This document shows positions 54,285 through 64,000 of a stretch of 64,000 nucleotides of DNA, piece by piece; position 1 is the stretch's first letter, and every line of letters begins with the position of its first letter. The stretch is from Dipetalonema caudispina. Lineage: Eukaryota; Nematoda; Chromadorea; Rhabditida; Onchocercidae. The notes under the pieces were generated by a model. The model searched no databases. It was not told the DNA's origin and worked only from the letters and a program-made list of their open reading frames with translations. The stretch is from positions 124,001-188,000 of the forward strand of contig JABVXV010000032.1 in assembly GCA_013365325.1 (NCBI GenBank). Reading direction: 5' to 3'. A program made the translations under genes and the position numbers.

Positions 54285-55748
54285 TTAACTCATGGGATCT
54301 TTCCTGAAGCAATGTAATGCTTGAGTAACACTCATTACGGTATGAAGCGCTGACCTGCCGTTTGCTATAATGTTATGTCCAAGAATGCATTCAAATGGAT
54401 ATATTATCAAGAAAATTCCGTATATCAACAATTCTTGAACAATGCTCAAGTTTTCGTGATCTGCAAAACACTGCCTCAAATTTGTTTCGAACTGATAATT
54501 TTTTTTTCTTGCTAAACTGTTTACTTGTGATGTAGGTAATTGCTTATAATTATTTTAAAGGTAGAAAAAATCTTTCTAATTTTCTTCATAATATGGAACT
54601 TTGCGTTGGCTATAAAAAATGTTTTTAAGTTTGAATTCATCATCTGCCTTCCAAATTCGGAAATTAGATTTTTTGCAATTGATTATTTTGTATGACTCAA
54701 CTAAATTTCAGTATACAATGTGATTTTTGCCTGCCCAGTTTCAAAAATATTTATTCACTAAATGCAAGACGGTAATTTGTAGCAGAAAGTTAAAACTTTG
54801 AATTTTTATCCTTACGATACCGTTGCAAAGGTGCCAATCACAAATGCATATATCCAAAGTACCTGAAAAAGTGATTCGTTTTCGAAGTTAACAAAAAGTT
54901 TTCTAATTCCACCTTAGTTTGTCCTTTGCTGAGAAAAAAAAGAGAAAAAAAAACCTCTGCTACTAGTAATTTGAGTGCATCCTGGCTGTACATTTTCCTT
55001 TCGGGTATTAAATGCACAATTTCTCCAAATATGAACTTCCCCTGCAAGAAAAATTCTTCCAGATTTACGATAGGAAATGATCCATCCATGTTTCTCTGTG
55101 TTAAACTTTGTTTGACAGAGATTGCATACTTTTGGATTAAATAAATTAAACAGAATTTAAATTTGAATAAAACTATACCACTATCTTTGAAAGTGAATGC
55201 CATTTTCATACAAAAGCCGTCATTACAAGCTTGTCTTCTCACATAAACTCCTAATGCATCCTCTAACTGAAAATGACAAACTGAATTTCAGATTATATTA
55301 AAATCATCAAAGAACGAAAGATTTGCTAGTTTGTTTCATTATTTCAAAGAACTTTTTCACTTCAGATTATGTGTTTCTCTAATGGTGTATATTGCCGACC
55401 TTTCCTAATTCTGTATTTCCTAATGTATGTTGTACATTGGGTTCACAGCAACCTAAGTAATACCAATCACATCAATTTTTTTCGGATCGTTTTCCTAAAC
55501 GATCCGAAAAAGTTTTTCTTACTGACGAATTTTTGCTTAGTGAACCGCAAACTTACATTAAACTTATCACCACATTGTTTCATTTTCGGAACGAAACGAA
55601 TATTTTCAAGCCATTTCTTCCAGCTCAAATTTTGAATATCATCGAGGAATCCTTCAGCATCAATTGTTGTACAAGCATAACATTTCATTGTAGAACGTCG
55701 CCCATTAACCAGTAATGTTGTTCGAAGCGTAATCAAAACAGCAAGCAT
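54285..55748 (-). CDS. Ly6/uPAR-type three-finger cell-surface protein
   Basis: Exons: 55748-55557, 55266-55179, 55041-54955, 54862-54821, 54460-54285 (stop TAA); phases 0,1,1,1; about 194 residues. A hydrophobic start (MLAVLITLRTTLLV) is followed by MKCYAC and ten cysteines (23, 26, 59, 78, 83, 102, 115, 128, 130, 135), ending in CICDWHLCN, the closing Cys-Asn of the Ly6 fold. The last exon adds a hydrophobic segment (LLIYGIFLIIYPFECILG) that could be a GPI signal or membrane anchor, though it is followed by an unusually long hydrophilic end. If the exon 4 donor (gtatcg) is not used, the frame instead runs to a stop at 54,741 with an AATAAA just before it, so the C-terminus is uncertain. Ly6 proteins usually modulate receptors or ion channels at the cell surface. 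The gene is convergent with its left neighbour and in the same orientation as the degenerin to its right. Confidence 0.75.
55478..55511. repeat. Perfect 15-bp intronic hairpin
   Basis: The arms at 55,478-55,492 and 55,497-55,511 pair perfectly (core ttcggatcgttt) around the loop tcct, inside intron 1 of the Ly6 gene. It is too short for a microRNA precursor and has no T run placed like a terminator in the sense direction. The function is unknown. Confidence 0.85.
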
Positions 55749-55773
55749 CAACTTGACGTCGCATAAAATTAAA

Positions 55774-55782
55774 CTAACATTG
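55774..55782 (-). promoter_or_regulatory. Possible spliced-leader acceptor of the Ly6 gene
   Basis: On the minus strand caatgttag ends 25 bases before the Ly6 start ATG, with T-rich sequence before it. This fits a trans-splice acceptor. The short leader would include an out-of-frame ATG (55,765-55,763) that opens a frame overlapping the start. Confidence 0.35.
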
Positions 55783-55789
55783 AAATTTT

Positions 55790-58700
55790 TTTCAAAATTT
55801 AAGAATTCTAACGATTAAGATACAAGGATCAAGTTTTAAAAATTTAATTAGAAACTCCATAGTTCATTAAGGCACTCTCCTCTCTACATAATAATGACCG
55901 ATCACTTTTAAGAATACGTAAGCTAAGACATATCTATTCCTGTTTCATCTATTAGTAGTTCTAATCGAATAATTACAAGAAGTTGTTTGTCATCTTTATT
56001 GTTGCAATTAAATAGCTATTTATTATGTTTAATAAGACAATGAAAAAGAGTTTTAACATAAGTTAGATTGCAATAAATCATTTCCATTGGATTTTGTATA
56101 CTTCCCTTATTATTTACTCCAATTATGTTTGGCATTCAGATGACGAGCTAATTTAATTTTTAACTTAAATCGGAAAACAGATGGAAATTCAAATACTTAC
56201 TACTAAGGCACAATTACATGTTTTCCAAATTATAATGAGATATGAAGAAAAATGAAATTTCTCATCAATCACCCATGCATTGGTAATATTTAGTTTATCG
56301 ACTAAGTCTTCTTTCAGAAAAGTATGGTCTCTTACATTACAGAATCTTAGCATTTAACGAATTTTTCTCCAAAATTTGAATTCTGAATACGGATGGTTTT
56401 CAACGAAGAGAAGTGTAGAAGTGAATAAAAAGCTTTTTTAATTGTAAGAGTCGCTTTAATTTCGATCCAAATGTGATCTACTGCGTTACATTGATAAAGC
56501 ATACTAAAGATTGGAAAAGTTAGGAGTGAACCACTATGATTTCTCAGAGTAGTCTTTATGATGGCAAAAGTCACTGGCTTGAGCCTTGAAACTTATCTTT
56601 CTGACCAGTTTTTAAAAATTTTATATAAACAAAAAAAAGAAACACTAATCTTTTTTCAAGATACATCTTCATAGTCAATATCTCTAAATATTGAGCTATA
56701 ATACTAATGATTACATGAACCTTTGATACAAGTAGTCCAAGTTCACCAATTTCAAATCAAATTTTGGTTGTATGACGATTTTACAGTACCATAAGTGACT
56801 CATCATTACCAGACAATGGTAAATAAATGTAAACAAAATACCTGAATATCTTCCCATAATTTTTCTTTTCAACTACTTGATAACTTCGGGAACATATTCA
56901 AGAAAATTCGAGGATGCTGAAATGTACAAGATCGAAATTACATTCTCACCTTTTAAAAAAATTACCACAATATAGATTCGATATAAAAGGCAATTTTTGA
57001 AATTGAAGGTAGATGAACAGTTATGGAAGGAAAATTGAAGAATGGATCAAGTGAAGAAATTCACCGGCTACAATTGGCAGTAATTACTGAAAAGGTATTC
57101 ATCTATTTGCATTCTTGTATATTTGTTCGGACACTTCCATTTCCATCAAATTTCAGCGCAAATTGTTGTATCTCATACGTTAATAATGCTAATATATTCA
57201 TCAAGTACATTAAAAATTGTCGTCTTAAATGATATAGGAAAACATTAATCAAACTGGTAAAACTCACCATAGAATTTTTTTTTCTGTTTTCAATTCAGAT
57301 AATAGCATTTTATTATGAACAAAAACTTGAACATGTCTCATCCAGGTTTTCAGAGTTTTATTTCTTTTAGATTTTCTAAATTTTAAATGCTTTTGATTTT
57401 GAAAAGTAACAACAATAATAAATTTATTCAATCCACTTGGACAATACCTGTTTGATTAATGATTGATCCCTGCTTGTTTTACCATTATCTGACCGTTCTA
57501 AACATTATCTAAAGATGTAATTAATGCTGCAGCACAGGATCACTTGTAATTTTCTCACTACAGCCCACTAGAAATAAAAACGAAACTTTCAGTAATTGAA
57601 ACTTATCGAATAACCATCACACTCAAAATCTATACCAAACGATCATCTTGGAATATATTTGCAAGTTTATTTTTAATTATATTCAATTCTTTCTAATTAC
57701 ATTTTTTTTAGATTGCATCCTACTGTTTTATGAAATATGTCTGTATATATGAAGTAATGTATTTGTTCTTGCACTACTGTTGCCAGGGTGTAATAATCTG
57801 AGACAGCAAACAAGAAATGACCCAATGACCCATTTTATCGACTTCCAGAAAACGAATGCAAATAGATCGGATTGAAGGATAGTATAGGTTAATCAGTTAG
57901 CGAATAACAACAAAGTAGAAACGTGTTGGGTTTCGTCATAATGAAATAAATGCACTTCATAAAAATGCATTGAAATTGATATCGGAACGTCTAATTTCTT
58001 TTTACTATCCAATTCAAATATTTTAATCGATATTGCTCATTAATTCAGTTGATATTCCCGATTTAATTGAGAGCTATTGAACGCTGAAAACAGCTTGTGT
58101 TCCATACTTATTACTTTCGATTATGAATGAGAAGGACGTGACTCATTCTTTCTCTGGAATTTGAACACGTACGTTGCTAACTTGTTGTCAACGTACGCTG
58201 AAGTCTGTAGCCAACATATTATGTCGAGAAAAAAATTTTTGTAAGGTGATATAAAGTGCTAAGTAAAAGTTCGAAGGTTATGACAGCATACGTCAGTAAC
58301 AAGTAATTCGGTCACAAAACGCAAATAGATGGACAAATACAAGATTGCAGGGGACAATTCAAAATTTATAGAGGGGTATTATACTTCTGTTAAAATTTAA
58401 ATCTCTTTATCTTTACTATGAAGACTTTACAAATAAATGCTTAAATTATGGAAAAGGGAAATCCTTCATATTTCATAATTATTGGTAGTTTTAATTTAGA
58501 GTGCATATAAATGATGCAAGTCGATAGCTACTTTTAGTCGCCTGAATTGTTTCTTCTTCTATACCAAGCATCTTAAATTTCAATAGTAATATTGAAAAGC
58601 AGAATTCAAAAAGTAACCATTGGAAGTTGGATTTTCGATCCATCTGTCAGCCCAGAAGGGACAACCTGTTGATTTTACTGGCGATGACACCGTATATTGT

Positions 58701-60286
58701 TGCAAGTGGTAACACTTTTAAAAAAAATTTTCTTTTCAAAGAAGTTGGAAAAACTTTTTTGTTAGTTAGTCGGCAAAAGCATAACAGTATGAGTCATCTA
58801 TACCTCAAGCGCAATAATTTAACCATGCCATTTTCAAGAATTCCATACATGATTGAATTGCTGTATCGCTGCAACATCATTTGGATACTCACCATGAGAT
58901 AAACGGTCAAGCAGCTCTCCACTGTATTGTTTTGGTTTCTCATTTACTACATTTACGTCGGTAGCTAATTAATTCTACACAATTTTGGATGTTTCTATTG
59001 CAGTATCGTTAAACTGTCATTTCTAACAGAACGTCAAGTCTTATTTTGATTTTGAAACAACCACATTTGGATAGTTAAATCTTGCGAAAGTCGAGTAAAA
59101 GAATGCAAGTCGAATAGATTGATGATTGAAAATATAAGTAATTTTAAATGACTAGGCACATTTCAATAAAATTTAGTAAATAAAACTCATAGAACAAGCA
59201 TAAAACACAGGAATTTCTCATCAAACAAATACGTTTTCACATTCGTGTGAATGGTTAAAAAGTAATATTGAAATTTGCAACAATGTAAAACGTTATAAAC
59301 TTTTCCTAGTAATCGGGAATAATTTGAAATGATTTCTCTATGGAAACAAAATACTTGAGCGGTACTAATTCACTTCGTGCATGGGTTATTCTACTCCATA
59401 TGACTGATGCCAGTTTTCTGGCATGAAATTTTTTTTAAAATATAATATTGAAAATGTGACACGCTCACTGAAATATGGTCCTTCCATCTTTTAAGAGCAA
59501 GAATAACTTTTCAGAAGATGAAGTACTTATGCGATTGAGAGAGAAAAAGTTGTTTCTTGGTAAACGAATTTCTTACCGTTGATTCTCTTCCTTGTTTCGA
59601 CACTTTGATGTGCTTTTATTAAATCTATTTCATTTACCGCGCTTTGAGAGTATCATCAAGTATATCTTTATTCGCATTTTTCCTCTCTAAAAAAAATTAA
59701 ATTATAATTGACAAGTTCAAATGACAAAGCAAAACATTCACCTATTTTGATCTCTCATTTACCATTCGGCAGACTTTCAATGTCTTAATTAAGTGTAATT
59801 AGTACTTCAAAAGCAACATTTCAAATAATCTTAATCTCCGGATTATAATGTCGCTAAATATGTGAATGAACCACTTGTCAAGTATAATTATGCAACTTGT
59901 TCGATAAAACATTGTGAAATAAGTCCTTTGTGAGTTCTCATTGACTTTTATATCACGAAACATCGTTGAGGGAAATTACTCGTAGTTTATTGAAAAAAAA
60001 CTGCAAATTATCTACGTTGTATATTAATTAGTATTTTGCCAGCAACTAAAAATCAAGCTAAATAAATAATTGATAAAATTGCGTATCATCAGGACAATCT
60101 ATTCCGTGTAATTTTATGTCAGAAATGATTTCTATTTGCTACAAATTCATTATAAGTCTCGAAGATTCTAATTTATTTGACTCTTCAGGATTTCTAGCTT
60201 CTCAAGTTCTCAGGTTCAATTTATCGCATGAAATGCTTATTTTTGAGCCATATTACAGAGCATGGAGAAATATCCGTGCTGTTGAA
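55790..60286. other. AT-rich intergenic region between the Ly6 and degenerin genes
   Basis: About 4.5 kb with no exon I can support. The longest frames (plus strand 58,627-58,902, minus strand 56,574-56,347) have no splice context, domain or compositional sign of coding. A 9-bp inverted repeat (58,168-58,176 with 58,189-58,197) is the only structure noticed. Confidence 0.5.
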
Positions 60287-60292
60287 TTTATT
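60287..60292 (-). terminator. Candidate polyadenylation signal of the degenerin gene
   Basis: AATAAA on the minus strand, about 92 bases after the degenerin stop codon, a normal distance for a nematode 3' untranslated region. Confidence 0.5.
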
Positions 60293-60383
60293 TTGTACAG
60301 ATGAGTGAAATATTCAATCCCAACAAAATGTTTATCGCTATACTGCAATGAATGAAATTGCAAGAAGAAATCATTGTAAATTA

Positions 60384-63300
60384 TTATGATTGTCGAACTT
60401 CCGCTTTTTCTTTTTTCTTCTTCCACAAGATATAATGGTGTTGCGCGGACATGTAAGCTGTTTCGCAAAGTAGAAAAACGAATTCGCAACACGTGAGGAA
60501 GCTAATACCGCACCAGAGACCAAGTTGTCCGCCAAAATCGGCCAATAAATTTACAAACTAACAAATAATATTACAGTATCGAACTGCTGCAGTAAAGACT
60601 GAATGCATTATCGGTTTTTTGTTCATAACGAATTTTTCAATGCATAAAATACTTACTGATGAAATTATTTACCCAATTTCTCTTCTTATCCTAAACATAA
60701 TACGTATTTTGAGAAATGTGTAAATTCTATTACATTTCCTCTTAGTTCTCTCAATTTGTAGCTCTATTTATTTATTTATTCATTTTTTGAAATCTTTTAA
60801 AGACTTACACCGTAGGCTTCAGATTCAATGAGCATTTCATAGTTAAGTTGCTCGTAGAATACTTCAATCATGGCACCATTTTCTCTGGAAAATTTTATGT
60901 GCGCAGATATGCCACTTTTACTGCTATTGAATGTAAAGTAGAACTTTAATATATGTTCATTAGAAATTGAGTACTATTTACAGAATAATTGAAGTAAGTC
61001 TTACTTGTAATGTTTGTTACATTCAGTTGGTGTACCATTACAGAGACCCAATTGTATATTCAAGGAACGTGATGGCCATTTGGCTGGTGAATAAGTTACT
61101 GAATAAATGGACTGCTTACAAGGTTGTTGACAACGACAGTAAAAACTTCTGTTCAGTTCTCCTAATTCATTTGTTCGCTCATCCAAACAACGTCCTGAAA
61201 CTTTTTTTCTAAAATATTATTTAATGGATTCCATTTCGATGTAACCACAAAAGCAATAAAAGTTTCCACTAAATTTGAGGATCAAATCATAAAAATTTGT
61301 TTGATAGTGTTAGAAATTGAATCCAAAAAAAAAAAAGCGAACGAGCTGCTGGATCCGTTGCTTGGCAATGTTTATGTCCGGGTGGTACTGGAAATCTTGG
61401 ATCGCCACAGTGACAGTCTTTTAAAACAAGCTGTTGAAAGCATGAACGATAACATCCCTAAAAATTAGTTCAGTTTTGAGTAGAATTAAAAAAATAACTT
61501 ACCCAAAATAAATTTAGGAGAAATATACCTCAACAGAGTAGTCGTAATTCTGGTAAATATAGTTTGAAGTTTTCCCATCTGGATTGCAATCGCCATGAGG
61601 TGCTGGAAGCCTTGTCATCCGTTTCTAAAAATTATTTCCAAACTTTGATAATACTTCATTCTCAGAATCTTTTTAAATACATTAATTTGGACATATATTA
61701 TCAATCGAAGTCCAAATGAAGAAACGTATCCAGTTGGAGCCGAATACCCAAACGTGTCAGGGAATGGATAATCTTCTTTGTCATGAATTGCAAGTCGAAT
61801 TCCAGTAGCTTCTGTTGTTGGCATATATTCCGATTCATTTACATACACCAACATTCGAAGACCATACATCGGGCCTATGCAGTTTTTCAAAATAAATCTA
61901 ACAGCCATTTCAAGGTTTAGAAATTATAATCCAGTAATTACGAGAAAAATCATAAAGCAATGCTCCGCTGGTACCTGCTCGAATACTGGTCAAATTCACA
62001 CTTCGATTATGGTTGAAAGTAAAACACGATCCGAAGTTTGGATCAACGTGAGTTAAGAAATCACTAAAATAAGTTTGGATAAGAAATGGATATCAATATG
62101 AAAATAAAACAGCTTCTGTTGGTTATTCATCACTTTTTTTACATTAAAACTATGAATAACAAACTATTAATAGAAATTTTGTTTGATTCTGGCACAGGTC
62201 ATGAAATAGAAACCTAGTTTTAGCTAACTTTCAATCTCTTGGCAGTAGTAGTATTAATGAAAATTTCATATTTTCTATCCAGCCAAGCTTTACTATGCAA
62301 GAAATTTTTATAGTCGAATGGTGTATTACTGATCGATGTCGCAAGCGACTCCATTAAATGAACATTTATGGACTAATTCACGTTTCGTTGTTGAAATTCT
62401 TTCCCGATCATTCATTGGTAAAGCTGCCATTGCAAATATGATATTCTCTTTGGCTTTTGTTACAATTGCTACCTCAAAAATTTCGTTAAAACGATTAGGT
62501 CTGTAAATTTTCTCACTTCATTCGCTTTTCGTTTTTATTCAAATTTCTTTTAATAGAAGATGCATTTCTGAACAAATCTCACCTCATCAATCATTCCATC
62601 GAAACCCATTGCTTCTACAAACGTAGGGTCTTCCGTGGGTTCACCATTTTTCAGATATTCCCAGATATTGATTATATCGGAATCACCATCATATGCAACA
62701 CAAAAAACACCAGATGGTGCGCATATACACGGAATATTGCTAATTTGTTGCGCCGTTATATTCATTGTCATTTCTGATCAGTTGGAAAATTTAATCATAA
62801 AATAATTCAAATGTTCAAATATTGTAATACGATACTTTATGCTAAAGATTATCATCGTAAATTCAGAAAAATAAAACCTCGCTCGCAGAATGCTCGAAAA
62901 TCACAACTTTGGCATGTATTCTTTGACCAATAGAAATCGAGATAACATGGCCAAACATCTTTCGTATTTCTGTCAAATGCGCATATCCATTTTTCATGAT
63001 TATTCTTTGGTTGTTGATATTTGTGCTTCTCACCCTCGCACTCACTTTTAGTGTCAATCGGACGTTGCATTTACATTTTGAATACCCCTAAAATATAATT
63101 AAAGAAAAATAATCTAAAAATAAACAATTAATCAAGCTCAAATCAGTAGTTAATCTATTCGCAGAAAAAGTGCCCTGTAGATGTAAAATCAATTTATTTA
63201 GTTTATTAACAGCAAGAGAAATTATTTTTGAAACTTAAATTATGAATTTCATCCTTACGAGTTCAAATATTGACACCTTTTGAGTTTCTGCCACAGTGAC

Positions 63301-63950
63301 AGCAACTCTTCGCTTTCTTTAATTAATGTTCGACGAAAGAGTTCGACTTGCTTTATTCAGTGCACCGTCAAATGCTGTTAGCTAAAGAATTTCATCAAAT
63401 CAACAAATCTTCCAAATATTTATTTCTCATACTCAAAATTTTGAATAATTTTTCCCAGTCTAATTGGTTGGTTAATAATATTTATGAAATGAGCAAAGTT
63501 CTCACTTCCCCCTTCCACATTGGGCAGGATTTCACAGTTGCTTCAAAGATGGATTTACAAGTAGTCATAATATTGCAAAAAAAAGTTGTCGTAAATGAAT
63601 TATATTTTGAAAAATACCATCCTGCGAACAACATCCACGTCTGCTGCAAGACTAGCTTTATAAGGATTCAAATTGCACAATGTAATCGCAGGAAACGGTG
63701 CCATATCTAAACTTATATTAGCACATTTCGAATTAAATTTAAAAATTTGGAAAAATCTACGTTCACAAATACTTGCTAAACTTGAGCTGAATATCGACAA
63801 TTTTTTCATTGCGATGATACTTACGGAGAACACTTTCAGCATTGTGATACAACATCGTCAAGCATCCAAGAAACAACAATGCCCATATTATTCTAAATTT
63901 ACCAAATTTTCAAGACCATTGCGAAATTCTCTGAAGTGCAAAACGGAATT
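60384..63950 (-). CDS. mec-4: MEC-4/MEC-10-type degenerin (DEG/ENaC channel subunit), 5' third damaged, 5'-partial
   Basis: Thirteen exons: 63950-63773, 63711-63618, 63381-63259, 63087-62878, 62773-62583, 62472-62330, 62063-61975, 61874-61693, 61624-61529, 61457-61343, 61194-61005, 60884-60809, 60557-60384 (stop TAA). Order: cytoplasmic end, first membrane span ([14 protein letters not shown]), [27 protein letters not shown], a basic RKRR, the cysteine-rich extracellular domain ([71 protein letters not shown]), then [18 protein letters not shown] with the GIS filter, second span and a Lys-rich tail. This matches the C. elegans touch-receptor subunit MEC-4 (MEC-10 is the alternative), which forms mechanically gated sodium channels. 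From exon 5 on, all frames and splice sites are sound. Exon 1 has an in-frame TGA (63912-63910), exon 3 an in-frame TAA (63321-63319), and exon 4 changes frame, so it may be a pseudogene, a 5'-altered gene, or sequence error. The true start lies beyond the window or is lost. Confidence 0.88.
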
Positions 63951-64000
63951 CTAAAAAAAACTTATAATAAATAGACAAATAACCTGTAATATTTGTTTTG

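Noticed and set aside
58168..58197. Inverted repeat of 9 bp around a 12-base loop
   Set aside because: Short stem in AT-rich DNA; not distinguishable from chance.
58627..58902. 91-codon frame between the Ly6 and degenerin genes
   Set aside because: It begins at a TTG, has no splice context and no recognisable domain.
1..64000. tRNA, rRNA, CRISPR arrays, bacterial or endosymbiont gene insertions
   Set aside because: Looked for by eye on both strands and nothing was found; without tools, a divergent tRNA could have been missed.

Overview
The window is animal DNA from a nematode, most likely a spirurid/filarial species. This is inferred from strong AT richness, short to medium introns with T-rich cag, tag and aag acceptors, start codons placed directly behind splice acceptors (as expected with spliced-leader trans-splicing), and five multi-exon genes whose closest relatives by eye are Caenorhabditis developmental and neuronal genes. 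Gene models were built by hand from open frames, splice consensus and intron phase; no search was run.

Layout. (1) 3.0-7.1 kb, minus strand: an eight-exon C2H2 zinc-finger gene of the hunchback/Ikaros-like type (ZTF-16/EHN-3-like), with six fingers and the diagnostic C-terminal finger pair. (2) 7.1-38.3 kb: about 31 kb with no gene I can support. Its first 12.5 kb, upstream of the zinc-finger gene, holds several GC-richer blocks; the rest is uniformly AT-rich. A microRNA-like hairpin lies at 19.87-19.94 kb. (3) 38.3-46.3 kb, plus strand: a 24-exon nephrin/SYG-2 cell-adhesion gene with nine Ig domains, one FN3 domain, one membrane span and a cytoplasmic tail. (4) 49.3-54.2 kb, plus strand: an unrecognised single-pass membrane protein with a beta-rich N-terminus and a long Ser/Thr-rich stalk; its 5' end is uncertain. 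(5) 54.3-55.7 kb, minus strand: a Ly6/uPAR-type three-finger protein, convergent with gene 4, 59 bases between the stop codons. (6) 60.4-63.95 kb, minus strand, cut by the right edge: a MEC-4/MEC-10-type degenerin (DEG/ENaC) channel. Its 3' two-thirds is intact and highly conserved, but its 5' third carries two in-frame stop codons and an apparent frameshift.

There is no operon. From memory, C. elegans ztf-16, syg-2 and mec-4 all lie on the X chromosome, so the window may be a piece of the ancestral nematode X element. SYG-2 (synapse-site adhesion), the degenerin (touch transduction) and the Ly6 protein (a class that often modulates channels and receptors) all suggest neuronal roles, but no direct link among them is shown by the sequence. 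The best items for follow-up are the damaged MEC-4-like gene, the 19.9 kb hairpin, the unknown membrane protein and the regulatory-looking blocks upstream of the zinc-finger gene.
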